This document shows, in pieces, positions 28,501 through 38,420 of a DNA stretch of 64,000 nt. The stretch's first letter is position 1. Every line of letters starts with the position of its first letter. The notes under the pieces were generated by a model. That model was not told the origin of the DNA. It was given only the letters and a program-made list of their open reading frames with translations, and made no database searches. Source of the stretch: Nematostella vectensis. Lineage: Eukaryota; Cnidaria; Anthozoa; Actiniaria; Edwardsiidae. The stretch covers positions 1,674,001-1,738,000 of the forward strand of contig NC_064047.1 in the NCBI RefSeq assembly GCF_932526225.1, written 5' to 3'. Position numbers and translations under genes: made by a program.

Positions 28501-31500
28501 ATCAATCATAACACCATCATCAATTATTTTACCCCATCCTTGTCACCCATCAATCATAACATAATCATCACCAATTAATTTACCCCACCCTTGTCCCGTA
28601 ACAATCATAACACCATTACCAATTAATTTACCCCATCCTTGTCCCTTAACAGTCATAACACCATTACCAATTAATTTACCCCATCCTTGTCACCCACCAA
28701 TCATAACATCATCATCACCAGTTATTTTACTCCATCCTTGTCATTCATTGTCTTCTGTAAGTACCCCTGTGTAAATGCAACTTCACCCATGTGTCTTGTT
28801 CCTATGGATTCAAGAGGAGCAAAATCATGTATTGGAGCCCCAACTTTAGGCAATGACCACTTAGGTTGTTTGTCCTATTCATTTTCAGGTCCTAAAGCAA
28901 GAGATTTCTTCTTGAAATCTAACTTGCCGACCGAAACTTTATCCAAGATATGGTATGTTATTACAAAACATGCTATGTGCTCCTTAAAGACTATCCTTCA
29001 GTCATTTCTCAGGGCCGTCATAGCAAGGGGTGGGGCATTGGGGACACATGCCCCCCCCCCTCCCCCAATGTTTTCAAAAAGTATAAGGAAATGACCAGTA
29101 CTTTTACTCAAACAGTTTCCTATGAGGGAAACAAAAACAAAAACAAAAACAGTTTCTGATCACATTTTGTTTTATATTTTTAGCAATTTTATTAAGCTCT
29201 TGTAAAGTTTCATTCCAGCTTTGAATTCCACTATGCCATGTGTAATCACTGAAGAAACTTGAATGTAATACAAATTCCAGCTTTCTGTTCTGATCATCAT
29301 TCTCTATTCAATTCTCAATTCTTTTAAAGTACACCTTAAGTAAACAAGAAGCGAAAAAATCTCAAAATCTCTCTCATTGCAGCTAGCGTTTACCATTTCC
29401 TTGTTATTTTGTTTGACTCTGGGCTACCTTGACCAATAATCTTTCCTTGTCTGTTCTCCAGGCACCTTTCAGATATCAATAAAGACAATGCACTTCACCT
29501 GGAGGAGTTTTGTATAGCAATGCATCTGGTAGTTGCTATAAGACATGGGCTGGACCTGCCCCCAACACTACCCCCAACGTTACTGAACTTTAGGGCCAGC
29601 GAGGAAGAGGAAGGTAAGGAGAATATCAGCTCAACTGGTCTCCTACAGTATAATTATTCACATTACTCAACTTTAGGGCCAGCGAGGAAGAGGGAGGGAG
29701 AAAGAAAATATCAGCTCAACAGGTCTCCTACAGTATAATTATTCACATTACTCAACTTTAGGGCCAGTGAGGAAGAGGGAGGTAAAGAGAATATCAGCTC
29801 AACAGGTCTCCTACAGTATAATTATTCACAGATTACCCCAAAGTGTGTTATAGACAAAAATATGAAATACAATACACATAACCCAATGATACAGGGAAAA
29901 AAGCAAATATGTGCGAAGTCCTGCTTCACAGCTAGACATTGGAAATACATAGCTAAAATGTATGCACATATCAATATTTAATCCATGAGATGCTTGCTTT
30001 CACCACTTAAAATATCAGAACTGTTGATGAATGTATAATATGCTTAATATGGTTTTATTTTGATTTTAAACATAGGTGTATCAATGATTATTTTCTGTTT
30101 GTAAAAGTGCACTGTTGTTATTTTGCCGCCAAAAGATGAAGTGTGTACATGTTCGCCACCCAAAAAGTCATTGATTTCTCAGTGCAAGTCCCCTATTTCA
30201 CTACTTCCTATACCCAGTCTATTGATTGGTGCTGTTCTTTGTTAATGTCAGATCCATTCAATGTTTCCATGACAGCAGCCCCAACGTCACCAAGGCAAAA
30301 AGAGAACAGTGTTGGGGAACACATAGAGGCTTCAATTGAGGTATGGGATGCCTGTGGTGCACAACTTTTCAAATCAGTCATGCCTTCTTGCATAGTTTGA
30401 TTCTTCTTGGACCGATTTTGTTTTAGAATGAATTAGATTTAACTGTTTAAGTGATTTTAGTTTCTGGAATAGAATAGGGTGTCATAACATGAGAACTGGA
30501 GAAGAGTTACCACAGAAAGCTTACAGCTTAAACCATGGTTGTATACCTCAAGTGAACAAGCTCAGATTCAGGACATTGGCAATCAAATGTCCTTCAATAA
30601 CTATAAAAAGTGTATTCTAATTTAATTGTAGAATTGTGTCTTGGCTCTTAGTGATGGAAATTTTAATCATACTCCTCTGTCAAATCAATATCAGAAAAGT
30701 TACAAAATAACACTTCACATCCTATTACTTTTTCAAGACTCTGCATTAAATAACAAAAACCTGATAGTTATAGATCTTAGCTATGTGCTTCCCTTTCTTT
30801 GTGAAGAGTTTGCAACCCATCCACGTTATTCCCCCTTTGTTAAGGTCACATATTTGTACTAAATATGTAATAAATAGTTTAACCAATTTGCATCATTTTG
30901 CAGGAACAGTCTCACTCCCCTCGTTCAGCCTCACTCAAAAGGGAACACAACCGACGGCAAGATTTATCTCGGCCGCGCTCCCTCTCAGACCCAAACTACA
31001 CAGAGGAGCCTCATGACCATTCAAGGAAAATCTCCAGCCCCGTCCCACCAACCTCTGGTACAACTCAACCGGAGGGTGCTTCAGCAATAGTCCCACCTCT
31101 TCCGCTAAGCCCCGGTCCACACATAGGCATAGAGAGACCAAGAGCATCAGCAAAGATCTCCCTCCTGGATAGTGCACCAGGCCAGCTGCTGCCACCACCG
31201 TCTGGGAAGTTTGCGCGTGAGGCCATCAAAGAGTCAGACTCAGACTCTGATACCTCTGACAGCTCACCCCCAACATCACCCACACAACAGAGCCCTCTTG
31301 AGACCACGCCTGTTTTGCCGCTACCAGAGAAAGTCACCCCAGAGCCTGGTACAACAACACCACCCTCGCCGCCTCCTGACTCCCCGAAGAGTGTGGCACC
31401 TCCTGCGCTAAGGTCCACTGCAGAGAAGGTGGTCATGAGACAACAACGCAAGAGTGGAGAGAGACCACGATCAGCTGGTGATGTCAATCATATTGTCCCA

Positions 31501-34500
31501 ATGGATGATAGCACCCCTGGGTCGACCACGCCTAGTGATGGTAGCCAGGGGTCCCACGGCCAGAAGGACCCACCTCCACCACCTCCTCCCAGGAACAAGA
31601 GGGGTCACTCTAGGTCCTCATCACTTGACCTCAATAAGCTATTTGCTGCTAAAGCCAAGGAGGCGAAGGAGAACAGAGGTTTGCTCAATAAACCATTACG
31701 TATTTCGTTTATGTTTTTTTTTGCCCCATGTCACACCGTTGTGCAACTAGATCTTTCTTTGATTTACTATGTGATTCGGCGGTCAAGCTTAAATGAACTT
31801 TATTTACTGTAGACTGACCGATTTAATGTAACACAATGTAACACCAAGTCTTCTTGGTTATATTTCCGCAGCTGCAAGCACATCCTCTCCAACGTCCAGT
31901 CACTCGAGCCAGGTAATGCAAGACTTTCGATAATGGTTTCAATCACCATCAAATGGCAATGTATTTGAAATTTGTCCAAACAACAGAGGTACTTAGGCTC
32001 TACAAACCTTAGGCCTAGTTTAGAAGCTGTTCTTTTCATATGCCTTTCCAGATGTACAGTATGTACGTGCTTTGGACTTTGTTTATTTGCATATATTTGC
32101 ATTTGAAACGGCATCCAAACTATACCTTAGAGGAATTCTTTGCTAGCTCATGTACAGACATGCACGCCATAAACACTGAAAATATCAAGTAAGTGTGTAG
32201 CCTTCAAGCCCCCTGTACAGTTATTAAAAAGATGGGGCCCAATTCAAATGGTACGTAGATGAGGGGTTGTTACAATGTCTACTGCATTGATATGATAGGC
32301 TCGTCTCATATCATTTGCTTACAGAACAGTGAGACAGTACTTGCTGAAAGACCCGACACCTCACAGAAACATGAACCCAAAGGGGGGGCATCCGAGGAGA
32401 CCCCACGCTCACCAGTACAGGCATCAGAAGAGCAGAATTTTGCCGATTTTAGCCGATTTGATAGTTTTGTTAACGCTCAGTCCAGCGATGGCACGTCTTC
32501 TGGTCAGAGCATGGTGAGATCTCACCGGCGGTCACAGTCACTTGATCAGAATCTGGTAGGTGTGGCCCCTTTATCTAGACTGACTCTATACAGCTAGGGA
32601 GCTGCAATGGGGGGAATGCGGATAGGAATTGAATGAGATAGGTGTGGAATTATTAAAATATGTGTAACGACCTGTGGTTTTACGTTTTGGACTATTGACT
32701 AGGTCACAACAGGAACATAAGCTGGGGCTTTCACTTTGATGGACTAATCTATTATGATTTGAACTAATATATTATTCGACCCTCCCCCTAAAGAGGTGGG
32801 TCTTGGCCATTCTGAGCCCGGTCCACTGGATTTTGTAATTATTAACAACATGAAAAAAATATATACTAACATGTTGTTATTTCTAGGATTTCATACCCAA
32901 GCAACCAAGGAAAAACACTTTCGAAGGTATGTATTTGCCATGCATGCATGTTTAGATATGTATGTTCTTAATTCTAATAACTACTGTTCTTTCCCTTTAC
33001 TAAACATGGCTTGATCGTCACTTTTTGCAATATGTTTTTGCAGGGAGCACTTCCCCTCGCGGAAACCAAGAAGCTTTACCTCGCCCTGTGCCCAGAGTGG
33101 TAGGTAGTCTAGTGCAGTCTCATGAACACCACTGTGTTCAGGGGCGTAGCCAGGGGGCCCAGCAGCCAAAAATACAGTAAATGTATGAGGCATAATCTGT
33201 AATGCAGGAAAAAATGACTTGAAAGGACCTTCCAGAATCCAAAAGTCCAATCATGTGACCATTTTATGCTCCCGCTCAGTGCAAAGTCACACAAAGCATC
33301 CATTTCCATCTTCTAATTCAAGCGAGTAACCAATTAAAAATCGTTAATAACTTCTAAGACTTCATTCGTAGATTGTTATTTTGAAGTTTCCTTGTGAATT
33401 AACCGTTGTATTTTTAATTATAAACAATAGCAAAGGAGTGGTTGATCGATGTTTTTTAATACGTTATCTTGGCATAATCTTTGGAGCTTGTGTCATACAA
33501 ACATTTCAACTGACCATAATTAGCAAGAAGGGGTGACTAAGACAATGGCCTAACCTCATGAAAACACAGGTAGCCCAGGCTCACGGCGAGTGTAGGTTTA
33601 TTACAGAGTTTGTATGAGCAAAAAATTCGTGTAATTTGGCGATTGTCGGAGTTTGCAACCTTGTCTATTTTATATACAGAAGGCGACGGGAAAAAATTTC
33701 AGTGGCTAAAACAGCTTAAAATGGCAAATAATGGCGGGATTGAGCAGCAGCAACGTTCAAACTACTGTTTTATTTTCAATTCATAATATTTATTTCAACG
33801 AATTTTTTGCTCAAACAAACTCTGTAATAAACCTACACTCCCCGTGATCCTGGACTACCTGTGATGAAAACACTCTATTACTTTGATATGGTATTCTTAC
33901 AGAAACCAGCAAGCCCACCTCCTGTTAAGCTGACAATTCGAAGACCTGATCGCAGCAGTGAAAAAGACAAAGAGAAAGAGAGAAAGCTCAACACAGAACC
34001 CCCAAAAGTCGTCGTCAAGTATGTAGAATTTCCTTTGAAAGTCCCATGCAAAGCAGAAATTAGTTAACCCTTGATCTGTTAGTAGAAAAAGGGTTTCCCA
34101 TCCCTTTACCACAATCTATATATCTGTCAGTATAACGGAGGGCTTTCCAATCCTACCCACTTTACCAGGATCCATACATCTGTCAGTAGAACAAAGGGCT
34201 TTCCCATCCCACCCACTTTACCAGGATCCATACATTTGTCAGTAGAACCAAGGGCTTTCCCATCCCACCCACTTTACCAGGATCCATACATCTGTCAGTA
34301 GAACAAAGGGCTTTCCCATCCCACCCACTTTACCAGGATCCATACATCTGTCAGTAGAACAAAGGGCTTTTCCATCCCACCCACTTTACCAGGATCCATA
34401 CATCTGTCGGTATAACGAAGGGTTTTCCCATCCCACCCACATAATCACAACCATTGATCTGTTGAATGAAGGACGTATACGTATTAGGTTTGGTTCGCCC

Positions 34501-35443
34501 AATTGTGCCAAAAGTGCATCGATCAACGTGAAAGAAATACTCAAATTATTTTATCTAATTATCCTTTAGGCCTCTAACGAAGGAGAGCAAGCTCCAAACG
34601 TCGATTCGTGACCTAAAGGAGAAGAACCTGGCTCTGTCACGGCTAAACAGCGAGCTGCAGCAAGAGGTTAAACAAGTGAGTCACGCAAGAGATGTCACGC
34701 AGTACTCACTTACCGTCACGCTTAAATATCGAGCTACATCGAGCTCAAACAAGTCACGAAATGAGTCACGCATTACACACTTACCGTCACGCTTAAATAT
34801 CGAGCTACATCGAGCTCAAACAAGTCACGAAATGAGTCACGCATTACACACTTACCGTCACGCTTAAATATCGAGCTACATCGAGCTCAAACAAGCCACG
34901 AAATGAGTCACGCATTACATTCAAACAAGTAACGAAATGTGTCATGCATTACAAACTTACCGTCACGCTCGAACACGGTCTCCATCGAGCTCAAACAAGT
35001 CACGATATGCGTCATGCATTACACACTTACCGTCACGCTTAAATATCGATCTACATCGAGGTCAAACAAGTCACGAAATGAGTCACGCATTATACACACT
35101 TACCGTCACGCTTAAATATCGAGCTCCAACGAGCTCAAACAAGTCACGAAATGAGTCACGCATTACACACTTTCCGTTGTAAGAAAAGTAAAATTAGGTT
35201 TCTTCTTTTCGCAACAATGCGAGAAAAATTGCCATATGTATCATCTCTCTGCAACCTGCAATTATTTTGCTTTGTTTTCGTCAATCGTTTCATTGCAAGT
35301 TGCAGGAAAAGTTTCCTCGTGTGACATGGCCGCCTTCACATGCATGCGCAAGCTCAAGACGTCTTGTATCTTTGCAGGTTATGGAATGGAGGATAGCTCT
35401 AGAGCTGAAGCTTGAACGCCTCAAGCCATTCAACCCCAAATAA
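22520..35443 (+). CDS. REPS1: RalBP1-associated EH-domain protein (REPS1/2-like), 17 exons
   Basis: Exons: 22520-22613, 22908-23236, 24300-24545, 25001-25211, 25524-25764, 27770-27918, 28889-28952, 29462-29613, 30279-30340, 30904-31678, 31872-31912, 32325-32555, 32887-32926, 33044-33099, 33903-34018, 34570-34675, 35378-35443. They sum to 2979 nt (992 aa) with all phases consistent. Seen: Lys/acidic N-terminus, Pro/Gln-rich region (~60-300), EH domain ~395-490 ([20 protein letters not shown], then Ca-loop-like [13 protein letters not shown]), a long Ser/Pro-rich middle with polyproline [12 protein letters not shown], and a C-terminal coiled coil [14 protein letters not shown], as in vertebrate REPS1. 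Known of the family: endocytic adaptor that binds NPF ligands through EH domains and RalBP1 through its C-terminus, downstream of Ral. Only one EH domain is seen, whereas vertebrate REPS1 has two. The ATG is the first in-frame one, but an upstream exon is possible because ATTACAG precedes it. Confidence 0.88.
23187..23812 (+). repeat. 70-bp tandem array of a REPS exon end plus its splice donor (9 copies)
   Basis: The landmark GGTCATGCCTG recurs at 23201, 23271, 23341, 23411, 23481, 23551, 23621, 23691 and 23761, an exact 70-base period. Copy 1 is coding ([13 protein letters not shown]) and ends at the used donor CAACAG/GTCAGT at 23236. Copies 2 and 4 have CAACAGGGCAGT, losing the donor GT; the other seven keep GT. 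70 is 1 mod 3, so using a later donor shifts frame, and the read-through frame stops at 23318. Confidence 0.93.
25278..25416. mobile_element. Short MITE in REPS intron
   Basis: GGCCCGTAGCCAGC at the left is mirrored by CCCTGGCTATGGGCC at the right. About 139 bp, no coding capacity. The ends resemble those at 19608 and 42450. Confidence 0.6.
26343..26676 (+). repeat. 167-bp direct duplication in REPS intron
   Basis: Two almost identical adjacent copies start at ACTAGTACCTGTCACAG (26345 and 26512); the visible difference is TCCTAAGT versus TCCCAAGT. The near-identity points to a recent duplication. No exon sequence is involved. Confidence 0.92.
27290..27480 (+). repeat. TA and TATC microsatellites
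   Basis: (TA)n near 27291-27306 and (TATC)n near 27456-27472 in the REPS intron before the first EH exon. A little further on, an approximate duplication (TTATTATTATAC, then AGAAAGAAAG-TCACCATCTTG) occurs at ~27475-27535 and ~27536-27595. Confidence 0.7.
27960..28748 (+). repeat. ~51-bp minisatellite in REPS intron (~15 copies)
   Basis: The unit is of the form CATCCTTGTCACCCACCAAT, CATAACATTATCATCACCAA, TTAATTTACCC. Starts at 27981, 28032 and 28083 give the 51-base spacing. It begins ~40 bases after the donor of the exon ending at 27918 and does not contain exon sequence, unlike the arrays at 23187 and 29586. Confidence 0.88.
29011..29075. mobile_element. Fragment of a GGGCCGT-ended element
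   Basis: CAGGGCCGTCATAGCAAGGGG, followed by a C run and CCCCAATGTTTTC, resembles one end of the CGTAGCCAGGGGG family seen at 33131 and 42460. No matching second end was found. Confidence 0.3.
29586..29835 (+). repeat. ~84-bp tandem array of a REPS exon end plus donor (3 copies)
   Basis: AACTTTAGGGCCAG starts at 29586, 29669 and 29754. Copy 1 is coding ([10 protein letters not shown]) and ends at the used donor GAGGAAG/GTAAGG at 29613. Copy 2 has GGGAGGGAGAAAG, so the donor is lost. Copy 3 has GGGAG/GTAAAG, so a donor-like site remains. The rest of the unit (ATATCAGCTCAACNGGTCTC) is intronic. Confidence 0.9.
33131..33175. mobile_element. Single MITE end in REPS intron
   Basis: CAGGGGCGTAGCCAGGGGGCC matches the TIR type of the SLC16-intron element near 42460-42500 in inverted sense. 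No clear partner end is nearby, so this is a fragment. Confidence 0.4.
33565..33863. mobile_element. MITE with CACAGGTAGCCCAGGCTC ends (copy 1)
   Basis: Left end CACAGGTAGCCCAGGCTCAC, then GTAGGTTTATTACAGAGTTTG. The right end is the inverted complement, finishing at CTACCTGTG. About 300 bp and non-coding. A second copy of the family lies at 54192-54407. It ends ~39 bases upstream of the REPS acceptor at 33902. Confidence 0.85.
34080..34440 (+). repeat. ~57-bp minisatellite in REPS intron (6 copies)
   Basis: The unit is of the form GTCAGTAGAACAAAGGGCTT, TCCCATCCCACCCACTTTAC, CAGGATCCATACATCT. Copies degrade at both edges. It starts soon after the donor at 34018 but carries no obvious exon sequence. 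Confidence 0.88.
34645..35178 (+). repeat. ~71-bp tandem array overlapping a REPS exon end
   Basis: TACCGTCACGCTTAAATATC recurs at 34711, 34782 and 34853, with more degenerate copies to ~35175. The coding exon end, CAGCGAGCTGCAGCAAGAGG then TTAAACAA/GTGAGTCACGC (donor after 34675), resembles the unit ATCGAGCTACATCGAGCTCA, AACAAGTCACGAAATGAGTC. The array therefore appears to include a decayed exon end and donor. The match is weaker than in the 23187 and 29586 arrays. Confidence 0.7.
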
Positions 35444-35689
35444 GCACCGGCAAGCACTCACATAAACCCGGGTGTTTTGCGGGCTTGCTGTGGTATCTTC
35501 CAGAGCTTACCCGAGGGGATCAGTTACCATGGAGACAAGGAGCAGCTATTCTTAACTGCGTCTTGTTGCCGTATCGTAAATACAGATAAAACATATAGAT
35601 ATAGTACATACAAGTAATTTTTAAGGTGAGCAAAGCCGAACGGCAATTTATAGTGGGTAAGAGTTTGCCTAAAAATTAAATACTAGAAA

Positions 35690-35695
35690 AATAAA
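35690..35695 (+). terminator. AATAAA polyadenylation signal candidate for REPS
   Basis: AATAAA about 245 bases after the REPS stop codon. It is the first canonical hexamer seen downstream. Confidence 0.5.
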
Positions 35696-35799
35696 GACAG
35701 CATTTACAGAAAGAAGTATATAAAGACTTATTTTACCATAAGCTTCCTTGCGTTCGTGCTACAATTTGCGCTTTTTGTTGTGTTCTAGGTTCAGCCTTA

Positions 35800-36082
35800 G
35801 GGCGCGTTTTTCTATCATTTTGGAATGGGAATGGTTGGTAGAGAATGTTCGGAATGGCATTCGAGTCATTCTGCTATATATTATATATATATATATATTA
35901 TATATATTATATATATAATATATATTATATATATATTATATATTGCTATATATTATTAGCAGAATAAGTGGAATGGCCTTCATTCCATTCCGGAATGGGA
36001 ACGCGCGATAAACGAACGCGCGCTTTTTCTATTCTAAACATTCTCATTCCGGAATCACAAACGCTAGTAAAAAAACGCGCCC
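35800..36082. mobile_element. MITE with GGGCGCGTTTTT ends and TTA duplication
   Basis: Left end GGGCGCGTTTTTCTA and right end AAAAAACGCGCCC are inverted, both flanked by TTA. Sub-terminal CATTCCGGAATG-type sequence is repeated inside, with a ~75-base AT dinucleotide tract (35870-35950) in the middle. About 283 bp, non-coding. Confidence 0.85.
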
Positions 36083-36261
36083 TTAGTGTGAACGTTTTGT
36101 TCTTCGTGTTTTATGGTTGCATCTTTGCGCATGTTCGTAATATACCCGTGAAAGCGGCAATGTCGGCAGTTTACTCCCGGTCGGTTACGTAACAAATGAT
36201 TCTCCGATGATTTGTAACGGAAAAAGTGAAAAATATTTCAAAATTGTTAAAACGTTGTGTC

Positions 36262-36415
36262 TATGGAAGGTTTCTTCGAGAATGTGGCTGATAATTTAGA
36301 GCGGATGGCCTGTTAAATAGCGCGGATTCTAATAGATTCTTTTGTCGGTTGGGGGTTCTGTCGCCGTTCGTTCTCCCCCCCCCCCCCCCCCCCCCCCCGA
36401 AGTAACCTGGTGCTG
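36262..36415 (+). repeat. Dispersed repeat copy A (second)
   Basis: Same family and orientation as 1755-1915. Here the central part has become a C run (~36376-36397) just before GAAGTAACCTGGTGC. Confidence 0.6.
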
Positions 36416-37001
36416 CGACTGCCGCACGTATGTTTCGTGTGCTCGTGCTTTGTATAGGTTGCTCTACCCATAATGCCTCACATTGTAGCCCTGGGATATA
36501 TTGGGATACGTTTTTTTTCTTCAAAAATACAACCATGTCTTAATTTGGACACTATTTGACATTTCGATAGACACTTTTTGTACAAGGTATAAGGCTTGTT
36601 TTTAATCAACAGAGCGAAGCATCATGGGTAGGGTAATGTTTTGTGTCCAGTCGAGTCTCGTTTAGAGATTCAGATCCAAATAAGGTAACAAAGAGAATCA
36701 TCTAGAAACATCTAGAAGCGTCTAGAACTGCTGTGATAGAGGGAAGTTATGAATTATCCTAAACAGACAACACAGGGACATGAGAGTACCGCCACTTTAG
36801 AATTCTTTAGAACGAGGCTGTCCTAATTCTGCCCAGCAGCTTATGGCAACATGACTAGTAACAAATCGTAGGCTTATGCTTGTGAGAGGTCTTTCCATCA
36901 AGCCAGTCAACATACAAAATAAAGTTTACCTGTCTCGAGAAGTCCCATGTGTTTAAGTACATGCTCACATGCACTCCATGTCAAACCGTCACTTATGAAA
37001 C

Positions 37002-37225
37002 AAGACCGTTTTCACGATGTTGCGCGCGCATAAAAAAAAATGACGGACTGGCCGGCCACAGCTGATCTTAAATGTGAACTATACAGATGAAGTTATAAAA
37101 AATGATGTCAGAGTGCTACCTTTCACGGAGTTTTTGGCGTCGAATTTTCTCCCGTCCGCATTTTGGATCCTCTGTGGCCGGCCCATCTATGTAATTGATG
37201 CGCGCAACATCGTGAAAACGGTCTT
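37002..37225. mobile_element. MITE with AAGACCGTTTTCACGATG ends
   Basis: AAGACCGTTTTCACGATGTT-GCGCGC at the left is mirrored by GCGCGCAACATCGTGAAAACGGTCTT at the right. Inner GGCCGGCCACAG and CTGTGGCCGGCC are also inverted. About 224 bp, non-coding; the antisense open frame here is fortuitous. Confidence 0.85.
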
Positions 37226-37446
37226 TTGTAACGTTTTTTAAGGCCCCGCATTGGAAACCTGTAGCCAATAGAAGCCGCGTTAGAACTGTCTACTTGGGAC
37301 GCCTGTGCTTGACTTTGAAATCCATTGAATAGCACGAAATCGGCTTAAAGGGGCACTTCGACTGTCAATCGTCAATCAGGTCAGTGTCGGGGCGGTGCTA
37401 TAAAGTAGTGCCATTAAGCAACGAGTTATGTTTAGTGTCTGTCCAA

Positions 37447-37514
37447 GTCTCTGTGGAACAATCGGCGTTCGGCTGATAACCCAAAGGGTGGTGGTTCAAG
37501 CCCAACCAGGGACA
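37447..37514 (+). pseudogene. tRNA-Asn-like pseudogene 1 (anticodon position GAT)
   Basis: Starts GTCTCTGTGG and ends CCAGGGAC, so the acceptor stem can pair. It lacks about six bases of the D-arm, and the anticodon loop reads CTGATAA instead of the Asn CTGTTAA. It keeps GGTTCAAGC in the T loop. Overall similarity is to eukaryotic tRNA-Asn, not to a working tRNA. Confidence 0.6.
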
Positions 37515-37576
37515 CAACATTTATATATTTTACAATACTGCCTTAGCAGAAACGCGTTAAAAGAAGTGTTCGTCAA

Positions 37577-37650
37577 GTCTCTGTGGCGCAATTGGTTAGC
37601 GCGCTGGGCTGTTATCCGAGAGGTTGGTGGTTGAAGTCCACCCAAGGACG
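37577..37650 (+). pseudogene. tRNA-Asn(GTT)-like sequence, probably inactive
   Basis: Full 74-base length with GTGGCGCAATTGGTTAGCGC (A-box/D-arm) and anticodon loop CTGTTAT (GTT, Asn). Defects: a C:A mismatch in the acceptor stem, a G:G mismatch in the anticodon stem, and a T loop TTGAAGT in place of the invariant TTC. It lies 130 bases after the first copy in the same orientation, suggesting duplication or a tRNA-derived SINE. Confidence 0.6.
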
Positions 37651-38420
37651 AAAAGAGTGTTTTTGAATAATTAAGCAATTCTATTTTTGGCAACGAGATT
37701 GAGCAGGGGCGTGTCTAGAGAGAAACGAAGGGTGGGGTCCGGAGTCGCAGACCACGGATCTTTTTTTCTGTCGACATCCTTTGCTAATGTACATTAGATC
37801 CATCTAGAAACTAATTCGATCTAAATGTACACATGTGCATTTATTCAAAATCATCTTAGAGTGGTTTTCAAAATCCCGTGCAACAAAAAATTGTTAAAGT
37901 GTAAAAGTCAAGCTAGAACAAAGACATTACAGTGTATTAGTACTAAATGAACTAAATAGTATTTCACGGGTTTTTGAAAACCCGTCTATCTACCAACGAA
38001 AGTGTCAAACGGTGTGAACTCATTCCGTCACATCAGCAGGGTGGGGTCCGAACCCCTCTCCCTCCCCCCCTCCCTTCCCCACCCCCCCCCCCCCCCCAAC
38101 TCTGGACACGTGCCCGAAGAGCAGATTCATCATGGTATAACTTTAAAGAGTCTTCCATCTGCGCCTCCAGCAGGTTTTGGAATTTAAAAAAATCTAAAGA
38201 AATTACATCTAACCCAATCAATCAAACTTCCTTCTAATTTTAATTGCTATATAAATGCTTGAGAATAAAAAAAAATTTCCCTGTACAATGAATGAATCTA
38301 ATATGCTCTCGTATTCATTTTGAAGGTCTCCGATTAAGCAAGACCATCGTCTCTAGTTAAATCTGGTATAAGTTATATGATTATCATTATTTTCATCATT
38401 TTATTTTAATCAGACTCTTC

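Noticed and set aside
31065-31487. 140-codon minus-strand ORF opposite the REPS large exon
   Set aside because: Antisense shadow of the Ser/Pro-rich REPS coding frame.
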